From: Amoebidium appalachense
Taxonomy: Eukaryota > Ichthyosporea
DNA: 64,000 bases
Assembly: GCA_963693365.1 (NCBI GenBank)
Contig: CAVNZM010000017.1
Coordinates: forward strand, 3,348,001 to 3,412,000
Direction of reading: 5' to 3'
A model generated the notes under the pieces. The model did not search any database. It was not told the origin of the DNA and saw only the letters and a list, made by a program, of their open reading frames with translations. Position 1 is the stretch's first letter, and the number at the start of each line of letters is the position of its first letter. This document shows, piece by piece, positions 26,741 to 38,605 of this stretch. The position numbers and the translations under genes were made by a program.

Positions 26741-28334
26741 ACTGACAGGTCGCATTTTTCGGGCAAATAGGACCCCCGCCTTCGATTATGTCATAAATCT
26801 TGGGTTAGGAGGAGGCCAGTCCAGCGGGTTCTATTGGTCTGAAATTTCGATATCCACCCCAAACTTAGTTAAAGTCGTAAATATAGGGCATGTATGCAGT
26901 GCATATCAGTCACGGTGTACATTGTGTTCAAGTAAGAGCGTCGAACTGAAAGGAAAAGCTCGTGTGAGTGGAGAGAATTAGGGTTGGGGAGGGGGGCGGG
27001 GACCGAAGGGGGAAGGGGGAGTCTAAACAGGTCATTGAAATTTATAGAGTAAATTAATGAGATGCGGGCCGCACTTGATCGAGCCCCATACTTCGATGCT
27101 TTTGGGCTGCTCTGGTCTCTTCTTTTGTTAGTGAGCCGCTTCGCGTTGATCTAAATATCTAAATATCTAGATTGTTAAATTTAAGTATAAAACTTCCGCA
27201 ATCCGATCGATCTGTTAAATGTTTAAAGTTTGCATAAAATCTAGATTGATTTCGACCCTCTTCCAAATGGGCGCATCTGGAAGAGGGGGGGGGGGGGGGG
27301 TCTTCCAGATGTCTAGGATGAGACGATTGGTCCTTGGAACTCGCCTAAATATCTCTTATCCAATAGAATTGTGATCTACGATCTAGATAATTCATTTTCT
27401 AAACTGCTCTACGCGAATCGAGCAGACTTTTAGATATTTAGAGAACGGCATTGGTTCTCTAAATTCGCCGAGTATTTAGATATTTAGATCAACGCGAAGC
27501 GAGTCAGTCGCATTGCCATGAATGGTTCGCAATGGCTCCATCTAATTGGTTGTGTGCAGGCAGTGGCAGGTGGACTTTGGGGAGACTCGTGAGCGCTGGA
27601 CCAGTATCCCCATGGGCTGGACGGCAAGGTATTAATGCTGCCCCCCTCCCCCCTCCTCCCCCCCCCCCCCCCCTCCCCCCCCCCTCCCTTACTGCCCCAC
27701 TGAGCCCCCGCCCTCCCCCTCCCCTCAACTCCCCTCCGCCCACACCACACGCACACAAACACACACACCCACACCCACACATCTACCCCCCCCCCCCCCC
27801 CCCCCCCCCCACCCACCCACCCACCCACACATACACCATCACCACCACCCCTCTTCAAAAAAGAAAGTAAAAATCGTAATATGAGCCCAATAATATTGTC
27901 TTCGGCACAACTATTCACACCCCCATATGTATGTGCGCAAGGTGACCACACGGTGTGTGTATATGTTAGCACGTGCATGAACGTGGTGCACCCATGCACA
28001 CTGCCAAGTCACTGATTCTTCCGTGAATTTCTGCAGTGACGAAAGACAAGAGCTGTACCGTATTCATGTCCCCCCCCCCCCCCCCCCCCCCCCCCCCGGG
28101 CACCTCCTTTTCAGCCGGCCTTCACGCATAGTCCTGAAGTAATTACATATGTATGCCGCCACTACTGTGCCTCAGAGTGTCACATACAGATACCGTCCAC
28201 CATTAAGAATACCCGCCAATAAGAATACGCTAGCGGCCAAGTCCGTCATTTTTTAAGAATATGCACCGCAGCTAGATTTTAGGATATTCTTAATGGCGGA
28301 CTGACCTATTAACTTGCTGGATCATGCATACACA

Positions 28335-28365
<31 letters not shown>

Positions 28366-29516
28366 TCTTTTACTCCGGCCCCTTCCTCCTCCCCCCCCCC
28401 CCTCCCCCCTCAACACACACACCCCATGGCCAACCCTCCCCTTCCCTATGTCTCCCCCCCTCCCCCCCCCCCCGGGGGACCCGTGCCATTCAAGAAAATG
28501 ATAGCGGCCATGCAAAAAATTTAAAAAGGTACCGCGACCACGTTTTGGGGGGGTTCTTAATGGCGGACGGCATCTGTATCTCTGAACACTCACGACACTG
28601 GCTGCGGGCTTAATCACGTGCTTGGGCATTGGTCTGCGTTTCAAAGGTGGTAAAATTTATTTCACCTACACGTGTATATACACACACAGACAGACACGCG
28701 GACATGCACATGTGTGCGTGCGCATCACCACAACACACACACATCATATGGAACCAACAGGACATGCAATGCAGACAAAAAGTATAAGTCAGCGCTCCAT
28801 AAAGTCGCCTGACTTTAAAACTATACTATGCCGTTAAAATTTAACATTCATACAGCGCTGACCCCCTGAGCACGCTGGACTTGAAGTTTCCCACAAAGGA
28901 GTCGGCCCTGGCCTTTGCTACCCGCTACGGTACGCATTATCGATCCCCCCCCCCCCCCCCCCCCCCCCAACACTTAAGGGAAACCCCCAAACAAACAAAA
29001 ACAAAACCCAAAAAAAAAAAAAAAAAAAAAAAAAGAACGAATCCCCCCCTCCCCCCCCTCCCTTCCCATACCCATATGACCACCGTTACCAACACTGACA
29101 TAACAAACAATGACGACTGCAATGAGAAAAACTCCAGAAACAAGAGCGTGATTATGGTGTACAAGTGGGGACCATGGGTGTCTTATGCGCGCTTGCTCAC
29201 TTTGCGCGCAATGTATGTCACATGTAGTAATGGTCGGGGCTTTCCATGTGCGTGTTTGTTTGTGCAACAATGCCTTATTATAAGAATAAACTATGTTTGC
29301 ATTGGCGGCGATGAATATGAATACCAACGGTGTCGTACATTCAACGAGTGGAGGGGGTGTTTAAGGGTTACGTGGGTGGTGGTGGTGGTGTGTCCTGGTG
29401 CACGTGTGTGTGTGCATGCATGTGTGTTTTATGAGGGAGGGGGGGGGGGGGGGGGGGGGGCAGCAGGGAGAGGATTAGCTATGAACGGTACCAATCAGTT
29501 AATAGTTCTTTTCTTC

Positions 29517-29549
<33 letters not shown>

Positions 29550-29793
29550 CGCAACAGCATACTACTGTAGCTCTCACTTTAACGGTAATTGTTCTTCCTA
29601 TCAGAACGTCACTCATCCATGCCTAATTCCCCTCGATCCATCCCACACCAATACCCATATTCACCAATGGGAACCCAAACAATCTTGTACCACTCACCTT
29701 TCCCCACGGACTTTGGCACCCTTCAAGACACCTGTGTAACAGGCTTCCCCCCCCCCCCCCCCCCAAACACACACACACACACACACGCACAGG

Positions 29794-29826
<33 letters not shown>

Positions 29827-30002
29827 GCATACGCACACGCACACGCACACGCACATACACACACGGACACACGCGCACACCCTCTCCCCGTTCAACAGGG
29901 TGGAAGGTCAACGTTCGTGATGAGCATTCAAAGACCCCCAAGAAAAAGTCCTATGCCGACAACTTTGCTTGGAACAAGCGCACCCGCATCGGCACAAAGT
30001 GA
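25256..30002 (+). CDS. NDUFS4: NADH:ubiquinone oxidoreductase subunit S4 (complex I, 18-kDa)
   Basis: Exons 25256-25503, 26473-26565, 27560-27628, 28856-28929 and 29899-30002 total 588 bp (195 aa plus stop); every junction is GT-AG and in phase. Residues 1 to about 45 are rich in Arg, Ser, Thr and Pro and lack acidic residues, as expected for a mitochondrial presequence. The mature part follows human NDUFS4 closely: [20 protein letters not shown], then [19 protein letters not shown], then [20 protein letters not shown], then [20 protein letters not shown] at the C-terminus. Known role: accessory subunit of the N-module of respiratory complex I on the matrix side, needed for its assembly and stability. 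The human C-terminal RVSTK phosphorylation motif reads RIGTK here, without the serine. Introns 2 and 3 each contain an inverted-repeat element. Confidence 0.96.
25504..26472 (+). other. Intron 1 of NDUFS4
   Basis: Starts with CA/CG-rich repeats (25515-25685), then pyrimidine-rich DNA with C-runs (about 25936-25971, 26074-26104 and 26380-26408) and T-runs. The acceptor is CCTCACAG/TGTGC. No other gene. Confidence 0.75.
26577..26739. repeat. C-run/A-run composite and A-run in NDUFS4 intron 2
   Basis: About 27 C followed by 13 A at 26577-26616, then about 37 A at 26702-26738. They begin about ten bases after the exon 2 donor. Confidence 0.9.
27133..27505. mobile_element. Inverted-repeat (MITE-like) element in NDUFS4 intron 2
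   Basis: Left end GAGCCGCTTCGCGTTGATCT and, on the opposite strand, right end GACTCGCTTCGCGTTGATCT. Pairing continues through CTAAATATCTAAATA, giving about 33 bp of terminal inverted repeat. AGT flanks both ends (27130-27132 and 27506-27508), a possible 3-bp target-site duplication. No transposase is encoded. A G-run inside is flanked by its own small palindrome, CATCTGGAAGA / TCTTCCAGATG. Non-autonomous DNA transposon by structure; family unknown. Confidence 0.75.
27629..28183 (+). other. Intron 3 of NDUFS4, 5' part
   Basis: Pyrimidine-rich with C-runs near 27655-27690, 27786-27811 and 28069-28097 and a CA tract near 27740-27780; otherwise unique. Confidence 0.7.
28184..28579. mobile_element. 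Second inverted-repeat (MITE-like) element in NDUFS4 intron 3
   Basis: Left end ATACAGATACCGTCCACCAT then TAAGAA. Right end on the opposite strand: ATACAGATGCCGTCCGCCAT then TAAGAA. That is 26 bp with two mismatches. A third partial copy of the terminal motif (GTCCGCCATTAAGAATA on the minus strand) sits inside near 28285, so the element may be nested or rearranged. It carries C-runs inside and no coding capacity. A target duplication is not obvious. Confidence 0.65.
28930..29898 (+). other. Intron 4 of NDUFS4
   Basis: Contains C-run and A-run tracts (about 28945-28968, 29010-29034), a G-run (about 29437-29460), C-runs (about 29518-29547, 29745-29764) and CA-rich DNA (29765-29880). The rest is unique. 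Donor TACG/GTACGC, acceptor CAACAG/GGTGG. Confidence 0.75.
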
Positions 30003-30302
30003 GGATGAATGGTTCGTTTGATTTTTACATAAAACAAGTGAAGATTTGGAATAGGTTTTGTTGCCAAGATATTTGAATGAGGGGTGTACACGTATGGGTT
30101 ATGTCTAGCGATCTATTTGTGGAAAGGTGTGTATTATGTGAAAAGAAATCATAATTGCAATTACAAGAGCTCTGTGCTGGTCAGTTTGTGGTTGGGAGCT
30201 AGGCATCTGCAAATCAGTCTTTGCGACTGGGTATCAACTATACTGTGTTTCGAATGTTTATTGGTGTCTCGCTGGGGCTCAAGATTATGAAGAGCTAAGC
30301 AG

Positions 30303-30308
30303 AATAAA
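30303..30308 (+). promoter_or_regulatory. AATAAA polyadenylation signal, candidate for NDUFS4
   Basis: Canonical AATAAA 300 bases after the NDUFS4 stop codon and the first one in that direction. Assignment rests on position only. Confidence 0.5.
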
Positions 30309-32994
30309 TCAATACATGGATGTGTTTGCTGGGATAACTAGTAATGCGAGTATGATTCATCCACCCATCCATTGATCCCTCCCTCCCTCCCTCCCCCTCC
30401 CCCTCCCCCCCCCCCCCCCCCCCCCCCGCCCGCGGCTGCGCACGTGGAAGCTGCTATACAAAAAAGCTCCACGATATCACTCATTGCACAGGAATTCATT
30501 ATGTTACTTGCGGAGTTGTATCTACCCCCCCTCCCCGCCCTCCCTTCCCGCCCCCATACACACACACAAACACACAAAACCTTTCTTCTTCCTCTCTTTT
30601 CTCTATTTTACTGCTTTTCCCTCGTCTCTTTTCTCAATTTTACTGCTTTTCTTCCCTCGATGGATTTTCAACGATTGAGTGTATCAGCAGGAGTAGTTCT
30701 GTTAATGATCGGGTTCTATTTGTGTAGAGGAAGGGGCGGATGTAAGTGGGGGTGGGGGTGGGGTGGGGGGGGGAGACCCTGCTCGGCTTGTGAAATGACT
30801 AGAGAGAACAGGGTGTGTGTGTTCGTCAGAGGAAGGAGGGAGGGAGGGGGGGGGGGGGGGGGGGGGGGGGGGACAGTTGGCAGTTTGCCAAATCTCGACA
30901 ACTCATAACACAGAAAATGACATAGTTGCTTTATTTGGAACTTTCTGTTGGCCAGAAGAAACAACAAGGCTGCTTGCTTCACGCACGGGATGGCAGAGAG
31001 GAAAGGGGGGGGGGAAGGGGAGGGGGAAGGAAGGCGGTGGGAGGGGGAGAGAGGGGAAGGGGGGGAGACGGAGAGAAGGGAGGAAGGTGAGGGGAGGGGG
31101 GGGAGAGGGGAGGGGGGAGGCGGAGAGAAGGGGGGAAGGCGAGGGGAGGGGGGAGGCGGAGACCAATGGATGGATGGAACTGATGCATGCTTGTGTGTGT
31201 GTATGTGGAGGGGGAGGGAAAGGATGAGCTTGGATGTGAGGGGAAGTGAGAAGAAAATCAGAAAGGGGCTTCAAGCACGAGGGGATGCAGAAAGAAGGAG
31301 GGAGGAGGGTTTATCTTTGACCTATTGCCAACTACAACGTCGAGCCTTGCCATAAGAAGAAATATGTAACGGAGTCTGACGGGCCTGTGTATCTGGGGAA
31401 ATTTGAAAAGTGTGCCAATAGAGTGTTGTTTTAAGAACAGCACAGCTCTGTCACTTTGACGCTAGACAAAACAAGTGCATCTAGAAGATCTCAACAGAAA
31501 ACGACCAAAAGTCGCCCACACAACAGAGCGACCGGGCAGGAGAGGATCTGAGGAATCAGAAACAGGGACACTATATAGGAGTAGTGAAGCTGGTAGAGAC
31601 AGAGACGAAGACCATAAGCGGAAAAGGGGAAAGAGGAAAGAAAGGTATCACAACACTCCACACCTTGGCACTGCCATGGGCAACCCTTCCGGATGCTGCC
31701 CATTGAAAAACACGTACATCAAACCAAAGGGGGCACGACCAACCTTTTAGTGGGAACATAGCTAATAGGGATCATAGCTACTAACCTGACGCTTGGTGTC
31801 GAGGATGCAGATCGAATCGGGGTTTTAGCGATGGGAAATAGCATCAGCAAGTGTTGTGGGACTTAGAACTAGGCCGTGCAACCCGATGTTGTATGCACAA
31901 TGACTGCCGATGCACAAGGGGTACATTTCCAACTAAACAAAGCAACAGCTGAAAAACGCACAGCCAAAGTGTGTTGATGATTTCTGCTAGTATAATCACA
32001 GTAAATATGGACGTCAAGAAAAATACAGACTACCATCATGTAGTGTAAGGTGATGGGCTGCCACATGGGCTGATGGTCATGGGGCAAACTGCAACAAGTG
32101 AACACGGATGGCCATGGAAGCCTGGAAAACAAAACCTGCGCTCTAAAGCTCGTGCTAAAATATATGGTGCACTTATAAGTTTGTACTTAAAAAAAACCAA
32201 GACTTGACCTAAGAATGTGTGGTAGAGTTCTAGAACATGTGAACACACACCACAGTCACAACACGAGCACTGCGCAAAAGAAGTTAACGTGTGGCCTTTT
32301 TTTTTGAATTTTTCGAGAGCCTTGCAAGACTGAGTGGCCAAATTTGGATGTTGTAGTTACAGTTGTACAACGTAGGCGGTGACGTCAAGCCTGCGCTGAT
32401 TGGTGGAATAGAGCCCTTGTGTGTTTATGCACTGACCAATCATTGTACGGCAGGGTTTTGGCCTTGTCGGCGACTCGGCGGCCCCGCACGAGTCACCGGC
32501 TGTCCGACTTTCACTCGGTCTGAGCATGGGACACTATGGCCGAAAAAGAGATTTTTAATAGTAGAAGAAACGAGTAAAACATAAGAAAATTCAATTATAT
32601 GGTCAGAAACATTTTGGTTCTTAGAAGCATGCGTTGCGCAGAATGCAAGAGCACATCATGAAAAGATCTGGCGGGGATTCAGGAAACTTCAAACTTTGGT
32701 CCCTTCTTCTGAGACGTGATATGTATCCAATCATTGAAGCTAATGGGATTGTATGACTATCCTTTTTTGGTTGAGCGCTGCAAATATCACGTTCCTATAT
32801 TGGTTTCCAGTAAATTTCCTAGAACTTATATATCTAGCAGCTGTAATATTTTGCTTTGTATGCGTTTAAATACATATTTTAAGTCTACTTTAAAACAAAA
32901 ACACCTATTTTACATCTCAAACAAGCGCTTTTTTTATCTCCAGGCATTGGCTCCAATAGTGCATGGTTTTGCACTTGCTCTCAGAAAATGCGGG
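30309..32994. other. Intergenic region between NDUFS4 and the peroxiredoxin gene
   Basis: C-run near 30400-30427, G-rich blocks near 30750-30872 and 31000-31160, then about 1.8 kb of unique sequence. A charged open frame at about 31475-31750 (Arg/Lys/Glu-rich, ending GARPTF) has no ATG or splice support. A CRE-like TGACGTCA at about 32380 and an inverted CCAAT box lie in a GC-richer patch. No gene is assigned. Confidence 0.5.
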
Positions 32995-33002
32995 TATAAA
33001 AA
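32995..33002 (+). promoter_or_regulatory. TATA box of the peroxiredoxin gene
   Basis: TATAAAAA lies 72-79 bases upstream of the peroxiredoxin ATG, with a CCAAT motif at about 32952. The spacing leaves room for a short 5' UTR starting near 33025-33030. Confidence 0.65.
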
Positions 33003-33073
33003 CCACCGCCATGTGGGTAGAGTCCTCAGTTTTTCCAGTCTTGAACACGTTCGTTGTTTTTTATTCTTCCACC

Positions 33074-35446
33074 ATGTCTAAGGCACAGATCCAGAAGCCC
33101 GCGCCCGAGTTCGAGGCCGAGGCTGTCGTGAACGGCGAGTTCAAGACCGTTAAGCTGTCGGACTACCGCGGCAAATACGTCGTGTTCTTCTTCTACCCCC
33201 TGGACTTGTACGTGTTCCCTTCTACGGTTTTTATCCTTCACTTTTCTTTCCCCCTTCCCCTCGTTGCACACACGTGTGGGGCTCACTTCAGGTATCCATA
33301 TAGCAGTAGAGCAGTTTCAGAGGGTGTGAATGGAAAAGAGCAAACCTCATGGCTAGAGGCATATGTATTGTGAGAATTTCTTGTAGATTTTGACCTATTG
33401 GTGCCTGCTAGGCAAGGGTGTCAAATATGGTCGCATTGTGGGTTGTGGTTTTTGACACAACTCTCGCCCTTCTCCCTCCACAGCACCTTCGTGTGCCCCA
33501 CGGAAATCATTGCCTTCGGCGACCGCGCTGAGGAGTTCCGCGCCATTGGCTGCGAGGTGGGTGCCTGTTCTTCTTTTTCTCTGCAGTGGTGAAAGTATTG
33601 TTTGCGCTTGAGCCGTCGTAAGGGTGCATGTGGCCGTGCTCTAGGAACAAGGGCAAACTATAGACTCGTGTTTGGGACAAGGGCAACCGATAGACAATGT
33701 GTGGCGTTTGGAGTGACGTGGATGTGGGCGAAGATAAAATTTCAAAAAAATGACGTTGTGTTGGGCCGAAGGTTGAGTGGAAGGCGCTTGGGTGTACACT
33801 GTGTGTAAATGGAAGGGACATCTGTTTACATATATGGTTATGGGCGGAGAGAGGGAGGGAGGGGGGGGGGGGGTTGGTGTGTGTGAAGAATTGAAAAGAG
33901 GGAGGTGTTGGGTCGACGTTTGAGTATATACGAGGGCAGTTAAGGTCGTAGGGCTGGGGGGGGGGAGGGGGGAGGGAGGAAGGGGGGACGAACACGGGGA
34001 GAGTTGTGGGACAAAGAATAATGCTTTGTGTGGATTCTATGTTATGTTATGCCGTTTTGCTCCCGAAGGGCCCCTTAGGGGTCCCTCATGGGAACTACCG
34101 TCTTCCACTAAATCACCGACTGTAGCTAGGGTGTTTTGTGCATGTTGCTGACTGTGTGTGGTTGCTTGCAGGTTCTTGCATGCAGCGTGGACTCCAAGTT
34201 CAGCCACTTTGCGTGGATCAATACCCCCCGCAAGCAGGGTGGCCTTGGGGAGATGAAGATCCCCCTGGTTGCCGATCTGACCAAGCAGATTGCTAAGGAT
34301 TACGGTGTGCTCCTCGATGATGGTGTTGCTCTTCGGTAAATATCTACCCTTTACCCCCCACCCCTCCCTCCGTGACTGTGATTCTTGGCTTACAGCTCGT
34401 TCCGAGGGGGGGGGGGGGGGGCAACCCCTGTCGATCCAATTGCCCCATGGTGCTCCCTCCTCCTCCTCCCGTTCCGCATTCAAAACCCCCTCCCCCGGCT
34501 CCTCTGGGAGCCCTGCCCATCCCTCTCCTTGTTTCCCCTAGCCCGCCATCCCCCGTTTTCTCCTACTTTGTCTACCCTTCCCTGCACACCCATACCTCAG
34601 ATTATCCCACCCGACCACCACCCACCCACCACCTCCCTTTTCCAGAACACACATGCAACATACATCTTCTTTCCTTCCCATCGAGTTGCCCTCCTTACTT
34701 ATCATTACCCCCCCCCCCCCCCCCCCCCCCCACCCCCCCCCCCCCTAGTGGTCTTTTCATCATCGACGATAAGGGCATCCTCCGTCAGATGACCATCAAC
34801 GATCTGCCCGTTGGCCGTGATGTCGATGAGACTCTGCGCCTGGTCCAGGCCTTCCAGTACACCGACAAGCACGGAGAGGGTGTGTACTCCTGAATACCTA
34901 TGCCCTCTCCCCTGCCCCCCTCCCCCCCCCCCCCCCCGCCCATCCTCTTGCCGTGCATACACACACACATGCAAATGCTAACACAATGCACCTGCATCTC
35001 CACATCCTCCCCCTCCCCTTCCCCCCGGCCCCTGCCAATCACCACCCACGGTCAGCGCACACACAGGCACATACGAGAAGCATAGGTGCCCACAGTGCAC
35101 ATTGCAAACCTTAATGCACACATCCTTCTCCCCCCACCCCACCCCAACCTCCTCTTCCTGTTCTGCCATCTGCGTTTGCACCGACCTCCCCTCCACCCCC
35201 CTGCCGCTGCCTCTGCCTCTTAGCTCCTGCACACTCTTGAACCCATATATACGGCTATATGCACCTTGCTTCTTGCATCCATTGATGGAGCCGAGTCTAC
35301 GTACTGTTTGCACCCACCATTATATGCCCTCAGTTCACTAATCTGTTGTTTTGCCTGCAGTGTGCCCGGCTGGCTGGAAGCCCGGCAAGGCCACGATCAA
35401 GCCCGGTGTTGCCGAGAGCAAGGAGTACTTTGCTGCCAACCAGTAG
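33074..35446 (+). CDS. PRDX1: Typical 2-Cys peroxiredoxin (PRDX1/2-like)
   Basis: Exons 33074-33207, 33484-33556, 34172-34335, 34749-34879 and 35361-35446 join with GT-AG borders in phase and encode 195 aa. The start is ACCATGTCT, a good context. The peroxidatic cysteine is Cys49 in FTFVCPTEI and the resolving cysteine is Cys169 in VCPAGWKPG; together they define the typical 2-Cys class, in which two subunits form an inter-subunit disulfide. GGLG (residues 92-95) and the C-terminal YF (190-191) are both present; in this family these motifs go with sensitivity to overoxidation and hence with peroxide signalling. The enzyme reduces hydrogen peroxide and alkyl hydroperoxides using thioredoxin. 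There is no signal or targeting peptide, so it is cytosolic. It could equally be named PRDX2. Confidence 0.97.
33557..34171 (+). other. Intron 2 of the peroxiredoxin gene
   Basis: Mostly unique with a few short G-runs near 33860-33874 and 33957-33975. The donor is GAG/GTGGGT and the acceptor GCTTGCAG/GTTC. Introns 3 (34336-34748) and 4 (34880-35360) are pyrimidine-rich with C-runs near 34710-34746 and 34919-34937. None holds another gene. Confidence 0.7.
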
Positions 35447-36270
35447 AGCCCCCACACATATTGCGTATGGTTGATTTGTGAATGTTGAATGATGAGATGC
35501 TGGCCTGGTGCCGGCATGTAACCCCACCGAATTAATAATCATATACTGGACCGGCTGGTTTACGGTCTAACAGACTGACACATTTTGAGCTTATGTGCCG
35601 GCGGAGTGACTGGCATTTTACTGTGGATTTGGCTTGCACCCTTATATTATTGTGTGTGTGTGGGGGGGGGGGGGGGGGGGCAAGAATATGGGTATTATCA
35701 GCGGGTGTTGATTCTCCTACAAAAAAAAAAGAGGGTGCTGTGGATATCGTTCCGGTGATTTGTAATTGAAGGATGTTGGCTGAAAAAGAACAAGGTACGG
35801 GTTCGCAGAAGAGTGCAGAACAAGGTGATCTATAATGCTGGGACTTGGGCAAGTTGGCACTTTGGCAGGTCCCCATACCGAGATAATTGATCTCGAGATT
35901 ATGTCCACGTTGTAGGCACGGGTTGTTGAAAGACGTAATAGAGAGCGGGCAGGGCTTGGAGGCCGAGAGAGAGAGGGGCGGACGGGGGGGGGGGGGGGGG
36001 GAGTTCCCGCACTGGCCCATCATCTGCGGTGTGTGTGGGTTGGGGCGGGGGGGGGGGGAGGTGTGTGTGTGTGGGTTGGGGGGGAGAAGGTGTGTGTGTG
36101 TCTCTGTGGGGGGGGGAGATGTGTCTGTTTGGGTTGGGGGCCCGGGGGGGGGGGGGGGGGGGAGGAGAGTTCCCACACTGGCCTATCTGTGTGTGTGTGG
36201 GTTGGGGAGGGGAGGGAAGTTAGGTGTGTGTAATACTGCAGCTTGCACCGTCACTAGTACCCGGGGAACC

Positions 36271-36412
36271 CTCACAGCCACTGCCCCTTTTAGCATGACA
36301 CGTGTTTCTTTGTGTGTGGGACCCCACCGTGTCTCTCAGTCTGTGCGCTCTGACTGGCCTGTGTGTGCTGTTTGTGCTTGCTGTCAACAGAATGCGATTG
36401 GTTGCTTGGCAG
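36271..36412 (+). repeat. Direct repeat, copy A (about 140 bp)
   Basis: Starts CTCACAGCCA and ends near GGTTGCTTGGCA. It is similar along its length to 37595-37735; shared blocks include TGACTGGCCTGTGTG and GCTGTCAACAG. The copies differ at many bases, so the duplication is not recent. Confidence 0.75.
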
Positions 36413-36905
36413 CATTACAGCAGAAAAACAATGTTAAGTCACTCAGTTAATGCCTGCAGATTTACATGTGTTCTTGCTACATACAACATTTTGTTTCTTT
36501 TTGTTCTCTTTTCACTTTGTTTCTAAGGCCACCGTCTTTCACTCGGATCTGCCTAACAGTATCGTGACCCCGGGCAGATACAACTAGTAATCATTGAGTC
36601 AGAACATTAATGCAATATGATACAAGTTTCTACCTTAATATAGCATCGGGGACATTCGAAGTATTGAAAAATGTACTCTATCAATGTGAAATGAAAGAAC
36701 CGTAGTATGATTAGCAAGTCAATCGCTAATGATTAATGGCAAGGAAGGAAGTTGGGGGGGAGGGTGGGAGGGAAGGAGGCGTAGGGGTTGGGAGGAAGGG
36801 GGGGGGGGGGGGGGGGGGGGGAGGGGGGGGGGATGAAGTTTGGACCAGTAGTGTTTAAAAGACGAAGTGATGATGGGATGTGTGTGTGTGTGTGTTTGTG
36901 TGTTT

Positions 36906-36980
<75 letters not shown>

Positions 36981-37594
36981 TGTGTGCGTGTGCGCGCGCG
37001 CGTGTGTGTGCGTGTGTGCGTGCGGGCGGGCGGGGGGGAGGGGAGGGGGAGCCGGGAGGCCCGGGAAATGTAGGCATTTTCACCTGCAGCTCCGGCTACA
37101 GTGGGATTGCACAATAATCTAACTTAAACGTTAAAGCAGATGCAACCCGGCCGGGGTGATACACACACCGTGACGAGCTCTCATACACTTAACCCATTGA
37201 ATTTTAAAACCGTTGAAAATATCTGGTAATTATTTTACCCTTGGCTCCTGTACAGGTAAGTATTGTGCATCTAGTCAAGTTGTGTTAAAACCTAGTTTAC
37301 TTTAGCAACATTTATGGGACAACCGGGAAGGCGGTTTGTCAGCCTGCTGAGCAGCCGCACGGTTACATGCATGAGTGCATGCAAGTGGCAAAATGTAAAG
37401 TTGCCCAGAATAACACACAGTATGTGCAATACTAATGTAAGGTTGCATCGACATTTGATTGTGAGATGGATTACATAGGGGCCTACCTAGTGATCGGTTA
37501 ACGTGCATCACACACAGGCGCGTATAGCTGGATAAAGCCATAGGCCGGCCTGGGCCCCAGGCGACGTGTTATGGAATTGAATGAAATATACCCT

Positions 37595-37735
37595 CTCACA
37601 GCCACAACCGTTCTCGGGCTGTCGCGTATTTCTTTGTGTGTGGGATCCCGCCATGTTTCCCAGTCTGTGTGCTCTGACTGGCCTGTGTGCGCTGTTTGTG
37701 TTTGCTGTCAACAGGTCGCGATTGGTTTGCTGGCA
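37595..37735 (+). repeat. Direct repeat, copy B (about 140 bp)
   Basis: Diverged second copy of the segment at 36271-36412, 1.3 kb away. No terminal inverted repeats or coding capacity are visible, so its origin (dispersed element or local duplication) is unclear. Confidence 0.75.
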
Positions 37736-38315
37736 AACCGTCGTAGTACAGTGGGTAAACAAGGTGTAGTCAAGTAAACTGATGTCACGGTCTGCATATG
37801 GATATGGGCACGGCTGAAAACCTTGAAATTTGCACTGTGTCAATATTCAAAAGGAAAATGAACGAAGGAACGTCCAGCACGTCAATCACTTGTGGTTCTT
37901 AGGCAGTCTTTGTTTAGCTGTTGAATCGTGATCACATCATGAGTCAGAAGGGGGAGCGTGTATGCGAGTGAAAACGAGTTCGCCCAAACGAATTCCGAGA
38001 GAGAAGAGAGAGAGAAAGACATATGTATGGGGATTGCAGTAGTAATTAGTATTGAAAGTTTTCTTTTTTTCCCCTTCCTTTTGTCGTTCGTTTTGGTTTG
38101 ATCTTTATTTTGTCATTTTCTGTTTTCATTTTTTTTTTTCTTTTGGGGGAGAGTGGCGGGAGAGGTGGGGGTGCAGGGGGGGGGGGGGGGGGAGGAGGGG
38201 GGGAGGGGGGGGGGGGAGGGGGGGGGGGGGGGGGGGACACTGTGAAGAGTTCTTCCGGCGGCCACTTGTTTTCGAGACTCCCGGCATTAAGTAACGGGAG
38301 GGGGAGAGGGAGGAG

Positions 38316-38355
<40 letters not shown>

Positions 38356-38467
38356 CTAATGGGGGGGTGGAGGGGGATGCAGAGACACTCAAAAATTATG
38401 CTGCCTCTTCCAATATAGAGAGGTAGAGAGCTTGACCCGAAGGCACAGGTTGCATTTGACAGGCCTT

Positions 38468-38510
<43 letters not shown>

Positions 38511-38574
38511 TTTTTTTTTTTTTTGGTGGTGTTGGTGGCGTTGGTGGTGTTGGTCGTGGTGGTGGTGGGTGGGT

Positions 38575-38605
<31 letters not shown>

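Noticed and set aside
31475-31750. Charged 91-codon open frame between NDUFS4 and the peroxiredoxin gene
   Set aside because: No ATG at its start, compositionally biased (Arg/Lys/Glu), and no flanking splice or promoter signals that I could defend.
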